DNA of 64,000 bases from JAVBLT01 sp031553315 (GTDB lineage: Bacteria; Verrucomicrobiota; Kiritimatiellia; RFP12; DVOR01). The stretch covers positions 1 to 64,000 of the forward strand of contig JAVBLT010000017.1 of assembly GCA_031553315.1 (NCBI GenBank). The letters run 5' to 3'. Position 1 is the first letter of the stretch; each line of letters opens with the position of its first letter. Both the position numbers and the translations under genes were made by a program. The notes beneath the pieces were generated by a model. The model searched no databases and was not told the origin of the DNA. It saw only the letters and a program-made list of their open reading frames with translations. Below are positions 7,840-15,822 of this stretch, one piece after another.

Positions 7840-8292
7840 ATGTCGGTATTAGGCAACGTGCTTTGGTTCATTTTTGGCGGCTTCATCATGGGTACCGCCT
7901 GGGTGTTGGCGGGGTGCCTGATTTTCATCTTTTCCTTTGGCCTGCTCACCCCCCTGGCGATCGCCTGCATGCGCATCGCGCTCTTTGCCTACCTGCCCTT
8001 CGGGAAAACACTCGTCGCGGCGGAAGACATCGGCGAAAAACGCATCCCCGGAACCATGCTTGCCAACCTGATCTGGATTATTTTCTTCGGCTTCTGGATT
8101 TCGATCGGCCACATCCTCTGTGCCATCGTCGAAGGCATCAGCATCATCGGCATTCCCTTCGCCTGGGCGCACCTCAAGCTGGCCGCCGCCGGGTTCTCGC
8201 CGCTGGGCAAGCGTATCGTCTCCTGCCACATGGCCAACGAGATCAACCGCCGCAAGGCCGGAAGAGCCCTCGATGAGAAACTCTGCGGCTGA
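7840..8292 (+). CDS. yccF: YccF family inner-membrane protein
   Basis: A 150-residue membrane protein of the YccF/DUF307 family. It aligns along its length with E. coli YccF: N-terminal FIFGGFIMGTAWVLAG, the FGLLTPLAIACMRIALFAYLPFGK segment, the second hydrophobic pair (LANLIWIIFFGFWISIGHI) and the diagnostic ISIIGIPFAWAHLKLAA...PLGKRIV block. Three or four membrane helices are expected. The molecular function of the family is unknown. The start at 7840 matches family length; an in-frame ATG at 7786 would add 18 polar residues. A promoter at 7715-7744 and a strong hairpin at 8314-8342 suggest a single-gene unit. Confidence 0.88.
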   Translation: MSVLGNVLWFIFGGFIMGTAWVLAGCLIFIFSFGLLTPLAIACMRIALFAYLPFGKTLVAAEDIGEKRIPGTMLANLIWIIFFGFWISIGHILCAIVEGISIIGIPFAWAHLKLAAAGFSPLGKRIVSCHMANEINRRKAGRALDEKLCG

Positions 8293-8313
8293 ACGGCAAT
8301 GAACTGAAAACGC

Positions 8314-8342
8314 CTCCGCCCGCGCGCCCCGCGCGGGCGGAG
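8314..8342 (+). terminator. GC hairpin after yccF
   Basis: A perfect 12-bp stem, CTCCGCCCGCGC/GCGCGGGCGGAG, with a 5-nt loop lies between yccF and the lipoprotein gene at 8363. There is no T-run, so it may be a Rho-type or attenuating structure, or a structured leader for the next gene. Confidence 0.5.
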
Positions 8343-8362
8343 CGTCACCCCAAGGATTCGCC

Positions 8363-9892
8363 ATGAACGGAAAACACCACATCGCCTGCGGAATGTCGCT
8401 TCTCCTGGCCGCGCTCACGGCCGGCGGGTGTTTTTCCGTGCGGGAAACGCGCGACAAAGCCCTCCAACAGGTGCGCATGGGGCAATATGAAACCGCTGCG
8501 CCCGCGCTCGAAGACCTCGCCGCCCGCAACCGGGGCGGGGTCGACGAAGCCTACTGGGCCCTCTGGTCCGGCTCCGCCTGCCTTTTCCTCGGCCACGCCC
8601 AAAAAGCCTGGGATTTTTTCAAGCTCGCCGAATGGCGTTTCCATGATTACGACGACGCCCCCTTCACCGAAAAAACCGGCAAGCACCTCTCCTGGGTCGC
8701 CGTAAACGACTGCCTCCTGCCCTATCACCCCATCGGCAACGATCGCATCTTCCTCAACCTCTACAAAGGCCTCATCGCCGGCTCCCAAGGCGATTCCGAT
8801 GCCGCCCGCGTGGAGTTCAACCGCGTGCGCCAGCGCCAATACAACTACCTCTACGACCGCCGCCGCCTCGCCGAGCGCCTCCGCCAGGAAGCCGGCGAAA
8901 AAGAGGAAAACCGCATTGTCGCCGCCGCCGCCCGCGACCAGTGGCTCGCGCAAAGCGGGCAAAGCCAATCGGGCGTGACCGGCGGGATCTCCGTCGGCAA
9001 CGTCTCCCCCGAAAACGACCGCTACCTCGCCGATCTCCACACCCGCCAGCAAAACGCCGCCATTCAAAACGCCCCCCCGCCGCTTATCGACCACAACCGC
9101 CTCCGCCCCCTCGGCCTCCTCCTCAACCCCTACGCCGCCCACCTCTGCGGGCTCTTCCGCTGGCTCAACGGCGACCGCTCCCTCGGCGACCTCGAAATGG
9201 CCGCCGCCCTCAGCGACAACCCCTTCTTCCTGCGCGACGCCTCCGAGGCCGCCGCCGGCGCACCCCCCCCCGCCCGCACCGCCTGGGTGTATGTGGAAGA
9301 CGGTCTCGCCCCCCATCGCGTGGAGCAGCGCCTCGACCTGCCCCTGGGCCTCTTCGGCGTTAAACCCGCCTACACCGGCTTCGCCGTGCCCCGCATCGTC
9401 GCCGGCCGGCCGGCCTTCGGCGCCTACGCCGTCGGCGGGCAGAGCCTCGCCCGAATCTGCGACGTGGAGAACCTCATCTGCTGCGAATTCAAGGAAGATT
9501 TCAAGCTCATCCTCACCCGCGAAATCATCCGCGTCGCCGTCAAGACCGCCGCCCAGACCGCCCTCATCATCGCCGGCGAAGAGCGCCGCCAGCACCAGAA
9601 AGACCGCGGCGAAAGCACCCTCGACGGCGACCTCATCAAAGCCGGCGGCTACGCCCTGGGCCTCTACCAGGCCATGACCACCGCCGCCGATGTGCGCGAC
9701 TGGTCCCTCCTCCCCAAAAACGTCTACGCCGCCCGCGTCGGCATCCCCGCCGACAACATCCTGACCCTCACCGCCGGCGCCGCCGCCTTCCAGATCCGGC
9801 TGCCCCCGTGCGCAAACGCCATCGTCTGGGTGCGCCAGCCCGCGCAAACCATGCGCACCGCCTACCTGATCCTCCCCTTCGGCGCCCCGTAA
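8363..9892 (+). CDS. COG3014-family TPR-like lipoprotein
   Basis: A 509-residue predicted lipoprotein: signal peptide ending in the lipobox LTAGG-C (Cys about 23). The N-terminal half has TPR-like helices (ALQQVRMGQYETAAPALEDL; AWDFFKLAEW), then NLYKGLIAGSQGDSDAARVEFNRV, the hallmark of the COG3014 family. The C-terminal part contains the family segment around DVRDWSLLPKNVYAARV. In proteobacteria, members lie beside ycfL and lpoB, exactly as here: ycfL follows after 25 bp and two lpoB-like genes follow that. This context suggests a part in outer-membrane control of peptidoglycan synthesis. The biochemical role of COG3014 proteins is not known. Confidence 0.78.
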   Translation: MNGKHHIACGMSLLLAALTAGGCFSVRETRDKALQQVRMGQYETAAPALEDLAARNRGGVDEAYWALWSGSACLFLGHAQKAWDFFKLAEWRFHDYDDAPFTEKTGKHLSWVAVNDCLLPYHPIGNDRIFLNLYKGLIAGSQGDSDAARVEFNRVRQRQYNYLYDRRRLAERLRQEAGEKEENRIVAAAARDQWLAQSGQSQSGVTGGISVGNVSPENDRYLADLHTRQQNAAIQNAPPPLIDHNRLRPLGLLLNPYAAHLCGLFRWLNGDRSLGDLEMAAALSDNPFFLRDASEAAAGAPPPARTAWVYVEDGLAPHRVEQRLDLPLGLFGVKPAYTGFAVPRIVAGRPAFGAYAVGGQSLARICDVENLICCEFKEDFKLILTREIIRVAVKTAAQTALIIAGEERRQHQKDRGESTLDGDLIKAGGYALGLYQAMTTAADVRDWSLLPKNVYAARVGIPADNILTLTAGAAAFQIRLPPCANAIVWVRQPAQTMRTAYLILPFGAP

Positions 9893-9917
9893 GCGCCCGC
9901 AACACAAGGAAAACACA

Positions 9918-10295
9918 ATGAAACAACTCATCTCAGGCATCCTTCTCATCGGCGCCCTCGCCGGCTTCACCGGCTGCGTGCACGAAGTGATCCCCCCGCC
10001 CGACCGGCGCGTGACCATCGGCCCCGAGCTGGGGAGCAGCGTCGTCGTCACCGACCTCAAAGCCGCCAACCGCCGCTCCGACCACATCGAAGCCCAGGCC
10101 AACCTCGTCAACCGCACCCGCGGCCACCTTGCCGTGCAATACCGCTTCGTATGGCTCGACGGTTCCGGCATCGAAGTGCCCCCCGCCGTCAACGCCTGGC
10201 GCAACATCACCCTCGCGCCCCAGGAGATCCGCGGCCTGACCGGCATCGCCCCCACACCCGATTGCAGCGACTTCCGCGTACACGTGAAACAGTAG
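9918..10295 (+). CDS. ycfL: YcfL family lipoprotein
   Basis: A 125-residue lipoprotein (lipobox LAGFTG-C, Cys about 20) of the YcfL/DUF1425 family. Family features are the strand pairs around LGSSVVVTDLKAA, the Q-A-N-L-V-N-R-T segment, the YRFVWLDGSGIEV strand and the closing LAPQEIRGLTGIAPTPDCSDFRV. The fold is immunoglobulin-like and the protein should sit on the periplasmic face of the outer membrane. The function is unknown, but it is conserved next to lpoB, which encodes the activator of penicillin-binding protein 1B. Here it sits between COG3014 and lpoB-like genes with 25-bp and 11-bp gaps. Confidence 0.85.
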   Translation: MKQLISGILLIGALAGFTGCVHEVIPPPDRRVTIGPELGSSVVVTDLKAANRRSDHIEAQANLVNRTRGHLAVQYRFVWLDGSGIEVPPAVNAWRNITLAPQEIRGLTGIAPTPDCSDFRVHVKQ

Positions 10296-10306
10296 CGAGG
10301 TACCCC

Positions 10307-10903
10307 ATGCCCCGATTCGCCACGCTTGCTGTGATCCTGCTTCTTCTGGGCGGCTGCGCCCAGAAGAAAGCGTGCATCGTGGATCCGGATCACGATAGAG
10401 AATACACCACCGCCCTCGAGTACAAAGATTTCCGCGAGATCGCCGCCAAAGTCAACGACGAGCTCCTGCGCAACGCCTGGCGCCTCCAGCCCGGCGCCGT
10501 CCTCGCCATCGGCACCGTAATCAACGACACCTGCTGCCATTTCAGCACCGACCTCGTCACCGACAAAATTACCGAAGCCCTCACCAACAGCCGGAAAATC
10601 AGCGTCAGCTCCGCCGTCGCCCCCCCCCGGGCCGGAACCGAACAACTCCTCCGCGCCCTCCGCTCCATCCGCGGCGACACCGAATTCAACCCCGCCGCCA
10701 TCCCCGGCACAGGCACCCTTGCCGCCCCCGACCTCGCCCTCAGCGGCAAAATCATCCAGCGCAACATCCGCCGCGACAACGGCGGCCTCCAGATCGAATA
10801 CCACTACCTCTTCACCCTCATCAACCTCCACACCGGGCTCCAGCTCTGCCAGCCCTCAGGCGTCATCGTCAAAGCCATCACCCAAGACCGCCCCGCATGG
10901 TAA
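10307..10903 (+). CDS. lpoB: LpoB-like penicillin-binding-protein activator lipoprotein (1)
   Basis: A 198-residue lipoprotein with lipobox LLLGG-C (Cys about 17). The body matches LpoB: an EYKDFREIAAKVNDELL helix, the strand VLAIGTVINDT, a helix for DLVTDKITEALTNS, and the late strands DLALSGKIIQRNI and YLFTLINLHTGL, corresponding to LpoB segments that end in VxTGEIxW. LpoB crosses the periplasm to stimulate a class A penicillin-binding protein. The long disordered linker of enterobacterial LpoB is absent. The ATG at 10307 is chosen for the signal peptide; GAGG precedes it. It is 14 bp upstream of a paralogue. Confidence 0.78.
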   Translation: MPRFATLAVILLLLGGCAQKKACIVDPDHDREYTTALEYKDFREIAAKVNDELLRNAWRLQPGAVLAIGTVINDTCCHFSTDLVTDKITEALTNSRKISVSSAVAPPRAGTEQLLRALRSIRGDTEFNPAAIPGTGTLAAPDLALSGKIIQRNIRRDNGGLQIEYHYLFTLINLHTGLQLCQPSGVIVKAITQDRPAW

Positions 10904-10916
10904 AGGAACACCCCCC

Positions 10917-11528
10917 ATGAAAACAGCCGCACCCCTCCTCGCCGCCATCCTCCTCTTCACCGGTTGCCAAACCCGCACCACACGGGTCGACATCGACAAC
11001 CCCGGCCCCGAAGTCACCCAAAGCCTCGCCTTCAACGACTTCGCCGCCGCCCAGGCCGACATGATCGACACCCTCCTGCGCAGCGGCCGCTTCAAAAAGC
11101 CCGACGGTTCCATCCACATCATGGCCATCGGCGAAATCACCCTCACCGGCCTCGACCGGCAAAGCGTCGACCCCGACCTGCTCACCGCCAAAATCTCCGA
11201 AGCCCTCACCGACAGCGGCCAAGTCTACACCACCTCCGCCATCGCCGGCACCCCCGGCAAAACCGAAACCCTCATCGACGGCACCCGCACACTCCGCCAC
11301 GACAACGAATTCAACCCCGCCACCACCCCCCAAAAAGGCCAGCTCCTCGCCCCCGACCTCGCCCTCTCCGGCTCAATCACCGCCCGCAACATCCGCCGCG
11401 ACAACCGCGGCCATCAGCTCGAATACACCTTCCAGCTCCGCATCACCGACCCGCGCACCGGCCTCCAATGGTGGCAGCGCCAAACACAAGTCATCAAACG
11501 CACCGACAGCCGCACCCTCAACGACTAA
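10917..11528 (+). CDS. LpoB-like activator lipoprotein (2)
   Basis: A 203-residue paralogue of the preceding gene, with lipobox LLFTG-C (Cys about 16). The same order of elements is present: LAFNDFAAAQADMIDTLL, HIMAIGEITL, LLTAKISEALTDS, APDLALSGSITARNIRRD and LRITDPRTGLQWWQ, which is closer to the LpoB ending than in the first copy. Two adjacent copies with about the same length and shared RNIRRDN motif point to a local duplication with divergence, perhaps to serve two penicillin-binding proteins. It continues the same transcript (14-bp and 18-bp gaps). Confidence 0.78.
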   Translation: MKTAAPLLAAILLFTGCQTRTTRVDIDNPGPEVTQSLAFNDFAAAQADMIDTLLRSGRFKKPDGSIHIMAIGEITLTGLDRQSVDPDLLTAKISEALTDSGQVYTTSAIAGTPGKTETLIDGTRTLRHDNEFNPATTPQKGQLLAPDLALSGSITARNIRRDNRGHQLEYTFQLRITDPRTGLQWWQRQTQVIKRTDSRTLND

Positions 11529-11546
11529 CCCCGAAAGCCCCCCGCC

Positions 11547-12080
11547 ATGAAAACACACCTCCTCGCCACCGCCCTCCTCCTCGCCGGCGCCGCCGCCGCC
11601 TACGACCCCGCCCCCGCCCAGCGCATCCGGCAGACCGGCGGCGCCGCCAACACCCACGGCCAGCACCCGACCGACATCGGTTTCCGCGAGCGCACCCAAG
11701 ACAACGGCTACGGCTACGATGGCGGCGTCACCCTGTTCGACGTCTCCCTCATTACCTGGAGCATCCCCGGCCGCGCCTACGATGTCGAAGGCCTCCGCCT
11801 CAACCTCGGCGCCGCCGAAAACAAATCCATGGCCGGGCTCGACATCGGCCTCGCCTCCATCACCCGCGACTACGCCATCGCCCTCCAGGTCAACGCCATC
11901 GCCAACGTCGTCTACGGCGACGCCACCGGCGTGCAGATCGGCCTCTTCAACCGCGGCAAAAGCATGAGCGGCCTCCAGATCGGCCTCGTCAACTCCACCG
12001 AAAACCTCCACGGCATACAAATCGGCCTCATCAACATCAGCCAGCACCTCACCCTCCCCATCCTCAACATCGCCTTCTAA
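11547..12080 (+). CDS. Secreted protein with LA_2272-type surface repeats
   Basis: A 177-residue exported protein (signal peptide ending AGAAAA-Y). The C-terminal half consists of short repeats of the form G-(V/L/I)-Q-I-G-L-(F/V/I)-N: GVQIGLFNRG, GLQIGLVNST, GIQIGLINIS, preceded by a degenerate GLDIGLASIT. This is the LA_2272-type surface-repeat signature, which probably forms a small beta-solenoid or a barrel edge in the outer membrane. Function unknown. It lies 18 bp after the second lpoB-like gene and 17 bp before the pseudopilin-like gene. Confidence 0.7.
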   Translation: MKTHLLATALLLAGAAAAYDPAPAQRIRQTGGAANTHGQHPTDIGFRERTQDNGYGYDGGVTLFDVSLITWSIPGRAYDVEGLRLNLGAAENKSMAGLDIGLASITRDYAIALQVNAIANVVYGDATGVQIGLFNRGKSMSGLQIGLVNSTENLHGIQIGLINISQHLTLPILNIAF

Positions 12081-12097
12081 AGAAAGAAGCAAAACGC

Positions 12098-12847
12098 ATG
12101 AAAAAAACAGGATTCGGCAGCATCGAGCTCATCTGCGCCCTCGCCCTCACCGGCGCCGCCGCCATCGCCCTCACCCCCCCCGCCGCCGCCGCGGAAAAAG
12201 AAGCCGAGCGCACCGCCGCCATCGGCAAAGCCAAAGCCATCTACCAGGCCATCAGCAAAACCAACCAGGAAAGCAGGCAAGGCTCCATCTGGCCCCGCAC
12301 CGGCGAAACGACCGACCCTCGCGATTCCGACCGGGTCGACATCCGCCGGAACACCTACAGCGACAGCACCGAATATTTCTGGGACGCGCTCGACGGTCAA
12401 AACCTCCCCCATCCCGACCGCCATCGCCCCGCAATCGAACTCTCCTTCGACCAGCTCGCCGCCCCCGGCCAAACCATCGACCCCAAACACGGCAAATTCT
12501 TTTACGCGGAAAACATGTGGACCATCGCCGCCAACGTCAGCGAAGACCTCCCCGGCTTCATCCCCGCGCTCATCAGCCGCAACCTCGACCCCTCCGGCCT
12601 CCTGCTTTCCTTCGACGGCAAGACCGACGCCCCCCTCAAGCTCGACCCCTCCGCCCCCCTCTTCAAAACCCCCGGCTTCGTCATGACCCGCCTCGACGGC
12701 TCCACCGCCTGGCACAATCCCACCCAAGCCACCCTCAAAGGCATCTACGGCACCACCGCCTTCGACATCTCCACCCGCAAAGTCAGCGGTCAAACCCTCG
12801 CCTACCTCACCCCCCACGCCATCACCCCCCCCGCCCTCAAAAACTGA
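12098..12847 (+). CDS. Pseudopilin-like protein with degenerate prepilin signal
   Basis: A 249-residue protein whose N-terminus reads KKTG-FGSIELICALALTG, matching the type IV prepilin/pseudopilin pattern G-F-x-x-x-E-L followed by a hydrophobic helix, with Glu at +5. The basic leader is very short (MKKTG). The rest is a soluble periplasmic domain with an Ala-rich helix and many short segments; PVC genomes often encode large families of such single pseudopilin-like proteins. No secretion ATPase or prepilin peptidase is nearby. The second position after the cleavage Gly-Phe is Gly instead of Thr, so processing is uncertain. Confidence 0.6.
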   Translation: MKKTGFGSIELICALALTGAAAIALTPPAAAAEKEAERTAAIGKAKAIYQAISKTNQESRQGSIWPRTGETTDPRDSDRVDIRRNTYSDSTEYFWDALDGQNLPHPDRHRPAIELSFDQLAAPGQTIDPKHGKFFYAENMWTIAANVSEDLPGFIPALISRNLDPSGLLLSFDGKTDAPLKLDPSAPLFKTPGFVMTRLDGSTAWHNPTQATLKGIYGTTAFDISTRKVSGQTLAYLTPHAITPPALKN

Positions 12848-12863
12848 ACGAAAGGATACACAT

Positions 12864-13196
12864 ATGAAACAGAACACATGGATCATGGGAGTGGTCATTG
12901 CCGGAACCGTGGCGCTGGCCGGATGCTCAACGAAAACAAAAATTGTGGCCTATGAACCGGCCGACGCCCGTGCCACAGTCTTCGACCTCGGTTGGGAAGG
13001 CGAGTTGACCCGCGCGCCCGGAAGAGCCGTCTACACCTATTCCGAAGCCTGGATCCCCTTCTTCAATCCCGATGCGACCGCCACGCTGAAAATCGAAAAA
13101 CCGGGCTATAAAACCGAAACGGTTTCGATGACCGGAACCGAACAGGAATGCTGGGAAATCACGCTTCACCCGGAAGATGGCGAAACCTCGAAATAA
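12864..13196 (+). CDS. Small lipoprotein, PEGA-like
   Basis: A 110-residue lipoprotein with lipobox TVALAG-C (Cys about 21). The body is strand-rich, and the segment ATLKIEKPGYKTETVSMTG resembles the second half of a PEGA repeat (G-Y-x-T-x-x-x-x-V). A surface or periplasmic carbohydrate- or protein-binding module is possible, but function is unknown. GAAAGG precedes the ATG at 12864. Confidence 0.6.
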   Translation: MKQNTWIMGVVIAGTVALAGCSTKTKIVAYEPADARATVFDLGWEGELTRAPGRAVYTYSEAWIPFFNPDATATLKIEKPGYKTETVSMTGTEQECWEITLHPEDGETSK

Positions 13197-13209
13197 TGGG
13201 AGCAACCTT

Positions 13210-14334
13210 ATGATGGATCACTGCTGCGCCCCGCCTCCGAAATGGACGAGGCCATGGGTGTTTGTTTTTCTGTGCTGTTTTTCGGGAATCGCCCTTGCGG
13301 GGCGTGCCCCGGTGAAAACGGCCGACTCCGTTTATGCCTACATCGAAGGCGCCGCAACGGGAGCAGGCGGGAAGGAAAACGTTCAACAGGCGGCGCTGGA
13401 AAACGCGAAAAACAGCTTTCTCCGCGCCATCGGCGTGCCCCCGGAATTAAATGCGGCCGATCTTGACCCGGCCTATACGCAGGGTATTGAGATCGCCGGC
13501 CCGGAAAGCGTCTGGGCGGAGCAAAAAGGCGGTATGTGGCAGGTTGCGCTGCAAGCCTGCTGGAGCTTGCGGGATCGGGAAAAACAGGCGCAGGCGCTGG
13601 CCCGTTTTCTTGAGGAACGCCATGCCTGCATGGCGCGTTTTCAGGAAGGGCGCGTGCAGGCCAAACAAAAAGCCTACGACGCGGCCATCGCCGCCTATAG
13701 CGCCGTCTTGGAAACCTGCGACCGTTATCCCAAGCTCGGCTTCACCCGAGCCGAAGTCTATTACCGCCTCGGCTACGCCGCCGGCCAGCGCCGCCCGACC
13801 CTGATTTTGGCCATTCGCTCGATGCGGCAGGTTCTGGTGCTTGCGCAGCCCGGCGAAACGGTTCCCGGCATGAGCGAACCTCTGATCGCGGCGGCCGGGA
13901 AAGAGCTTCAGCAATACCTTGCGCGCCTTGAGCCTCATCAGCGCCTTTTCCTCATTCACTGGGAAGCGCTCCCGATCGAAGTGCTGGTCCTGATGCGCGA
14001 TTCGGCTTCCGACGCGTATGCGTGCACCCCCGAGGCGGCTTCGGAAATCGAGCGGCTCGTTCGCGATATCGGCGGCGACATCCGCGTGCTGGAAAAGGGC
14101 GAGACCTTTTCCGAGCGGCCCGGAATCATCCGGGTCACGCTGAACATCACGCTCGATTCCACCCACGCCGCCCTCCAGGCCGAGGCTCAGGTGAGCGGGC
14201 AACCCAGGCCCTTCGCCTTTGCCGCCGTGAAAACCGAGCTGGATGAGCAGGCGCAAAACTGGCTGACGCTGCGCATGATTGATCAGTTTTATGAGAAGCA
14301 CCCCGGGCTCCAAATCAAAAAGGAAATGAAATGA
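13210..14334 (+). CDS. Secreted LPP20-like/helical-repeat protein
   Basis: A 374-residue protein starting MMDHCCAPPPKW followed by a hydrophobic export segment ending ALAG. After it comes an LPP20-like N-domain (AYIEGAATGAGGKENVQQAA, ENAKNSFLRAIG, then WQVALQACW). Residues about 120-230 are TPR-like helices with the repeat-type segment AYDAAIAAYSAVLETCDRYP, and the C-terminal 120 residues form a strand-rich domain with LRVTLNI-type strands. The start at 13210 follows GGGAG by 7 bp and is preferred over 13177, which overlaps the upstream gene. It ends by a 4-bp ATGA overlap with the next lipoprotein gene. Confidence 0.6.
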   Translation: MMDHCCAPPPKWTRPWVFVFLCCFSGIALAGRAPVKTADSVYAYIEGAATGAGGKENVQQAALENAKNSFLRAIGVPPELNAADLDPAYTQGIEIAGPESVWAEQKGGMWQVALQACWSLRDREKQAQALARFLEERHACMARFQEGRVQAKQKAYDAAIAAYSAVLETCDRYPKLGFTRAEVYYRLGYAAGQRRPTLILAIRSMRQVLVLAQPGETVPGMSEPLIAAAGKELQQYLARLEPHQRLFLIHWEALPIEVLVLMRDSASDAYACTPEAASEIERLVRDIGGDIRVLEKGETFSERPGIIRVTLNITLDSTHAALQAEAQVSGQPRPFAFAAVKTELDEQAQNWLTLRMIDQFYEKHPGLQIKKEMK

Positions 14335-14936
14335 GAAAACACCGCCGTTATACCCTCGCCCTCTTCAGCGCCGCCCTCGCCGCCTTCGCGGGGTGCGAAT
14401 CGACCAAACCGCCGCCCTCGCCATTGTGCTGCCCCACCATTGAAGATTACCACAGAATCGCCGAGCAGATTGCCACAGGGCTCACGCATCAGCTGCCTGC
14501 CGATTACCTTTTCGTGTTTGGGCCGGTCAACACGCGCTACACGCCCTGCTTTATCAACATCGAGCTTTTGCAGGATTTGATCGCCGGCGAGCTCACTCGC
14601 CAGAAATCGACCCTCCGCTTCTCATCCATCCGTTCGGTTTTGACTCATGAAGCCGATACCACCGCCATCACGGCCGGCCTTGCGCAGATGAATGACCTTG
14701 AAGCCCGGCGTGAATCGCTCGCCCTGCTCAGGAAAAACGCCAAAGAACCCATCGGCGGTCTGCTGTGCGGAAGAGTGGTGTCGGACACCACCCGCACGGC
14801 CAATGGCCGGAGCAACGTGAACTTCAATTTCACTTGGACAGTGGATGACGTAACCAGCGTTCAGATCCGCGCCTCCGTCAACTGCGTCTTCCAAAAAGAA
14901 AACGTCCGCAACTGTAATGAAAGGAATCATGAATGA
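14331..14936 (+). CDS. LpoB-like lipoprotein (3), divergent
   Basis: A 201-residue lipoprotein with lipobox LAAFAG-C (Cys about 22). The order of elements matches the LpoB-like pair at 10307 and 10917: TIEDYHRIAEQIATGL, DYLFVFGPVNTRY, LLQDLIAGELTRQ, then GGLLCGRVVSDTTR and FNFTWTVDDVTSVQIRASV. Sequence identity is low, so assignment rests on layout and context. It overlaps the preceding gene (ATGA) and the following gene (stop 14936, next ATG 14933). Confidence 0.55.
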   Translation: MRKHRRYTLALFSAALAAFAGCESTKPPPSPLCCPTIEDYHRIAEQIATGLTHQLPADYLFVFGPVNTRYTPCFINIELLQDLIAGELTRQKSTLRFSSIRSVLTHEADTTAITAGLAQMNDLEARRESLALLRKNAKEPIGGLLCGRVVSDTTRTANGRSNVNFNFTWTVDDVTSVQIRASVNCVFQKENVRNCNERNHE

Positions 14937-15292
14937 ACATCGGGAAAACAACCGGAATCGCCTTGGCTTCGCTTTGCTTTTTAACCGCCGCACAAGGCTG
15001 CCTGCGCTTCAGCGGCGGCATTACCTCCTCCACCGTGCCGCTGCCTGATAATAAACCCTACACCGTCATCGGCGATGTCTACGAGAGTGATGTCCGTTAC
15101 GGTTGGCTCCATACGCTCTTTTGCGGATTTCCCTCCGCACAGGTTGCGATTGAGCGTGCCAAAAACAAACACGCGGCCGATGGTCTCATCGATGTGACCC
15201 TTGAAAATGAAACCGGAATGATCCTGTGGATCGCCGTTCATATCCGCGGGAAATCTTTCCGGTTTACTGACGACACTTCTGTAAGCCATTGA
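14933..15292 (+). CDS. Small secreted lipoprotein-like protein
   Basis: A 119-residue protein with an export signal and possible lipobox TAAQG-C (Cys about 23). The mature part contains a G-G-I-T-S-S-T-V-P-L motif, a short hydrophobic stretch with VAIERAKNKHAADGLIDVTL, and a final strand IRGKSFRF. The helix-then-strand ending (A-x-x-A-D-x-L-I-x-V) is also present in the next gene, so the two are distant paralogues. Function unknown. Translationally coupled to the upstream lpoB-like gene. Confidence 0.55.
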   Translation: MNIGKTTGIALASLCFLTAAQGCLRFSGGITSSTVPLPDNKPYTVIGDVYESDVRYGWLHTLFCGFPSAQVAIERAKNKHAADGLIDVTLENETGMILWIAVHIRGKSFRFTDDTSVSH

Positions 15293-15309
15293 AATACGGA
15301 GTAAAAAAC

Positions 15310-15786
15310 GTGAAAAAAATCATGTGCGCCTTCACCCTCCTGCCGGGGGTCTTTCTCATTTCCGGTTGTTTCACCGTCTATACCGGCGTTGCGCCCAGCA
15401 ACACACCCATCCACGGCAACGACACCTATCAGCTTCTCGATGATAACGTTGCCTCCGGCAGCATCTATTGTCCGTATATCCTGTATTTCCCTCTTCCGTT
15501 TTTCTGGGATACCTGGAGCGATACCGATGAACGCTGGGCCATCGAAACGCAAGGGGGCGATAATGACCCCGCCGCCATCCACCCCTTCCTGACCATTGGA
15601 AATACCAAATTCTACTGGCGCAAGGATATGGGAAAAGCCGCCACAAAAAAAGCGCTTCGCGATACTCAGGCCGATGCCCTCATTGAAGTGACCGAGCGCT
15701 ACACGATTCTTGGAATCGGTTATTTCGGTGTTTATTCGACAACCGTCGAAGGTCGGCCCATTCGCATTGAACGCGACGGCGAATAA
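15310..15786 (+). CDS. Lipoprotein, paralogue of the preceding gene
   Basis: A 158-residue predicted lipoprotein (lipobox VFLISG-C). The GTG at 15310 is chosen because GGAG lies 8 bp upstream and gives a basic N-terminus (KKI) before the hydrophobic core; an upstream TTG at 15289 or ATG at 15322 are alternatives. The mature protein carries the same late motif as the gene at 14933 (KKALRDTQADALIEVTERY followed by a short hydrophobic strand and an Arg-rich end). The middle is rich in aromatic residues. No known domain recognised. Confidence 0.55.
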   Translation: MKKIMCAFTLLPGVFLISGCFTVYTGVAPSNTPIHGNDTYQLLDDNVASGSIYCPYILYFPLPFFWDTWSDTDERWAIETQGGDNDPAAIHPFLTIGNTKFYWRKDMGKAATKKALRDTQADALIEVTERYTILGIGYFGVYSTTVEGRPIRIERDGE

Positions 15787-15822
15787 TCCCTTTTCATCAC
15801 ACCCCATTTATAAAGGAATAAA

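Noticed and set aside
8345..10831. Very long reverse-strand open frame opposite the COG3014-YcfL-LpoB genes
   Set aside because: Low-complexity Gly/Ala/Val/Glu translation typical of the antisense of C-rich codons; the forward genes have lipoboxes, ribosome-binding sites and family motifs.
10964..12847. 627-codon forward frame running through the LpoB-like and LA_2272 genes
   Set aside because: Pro/Arg/His-rich shadow of the true frames; only the last part, in the frame of the pseudopilin-like gene starting at 12098, is real.
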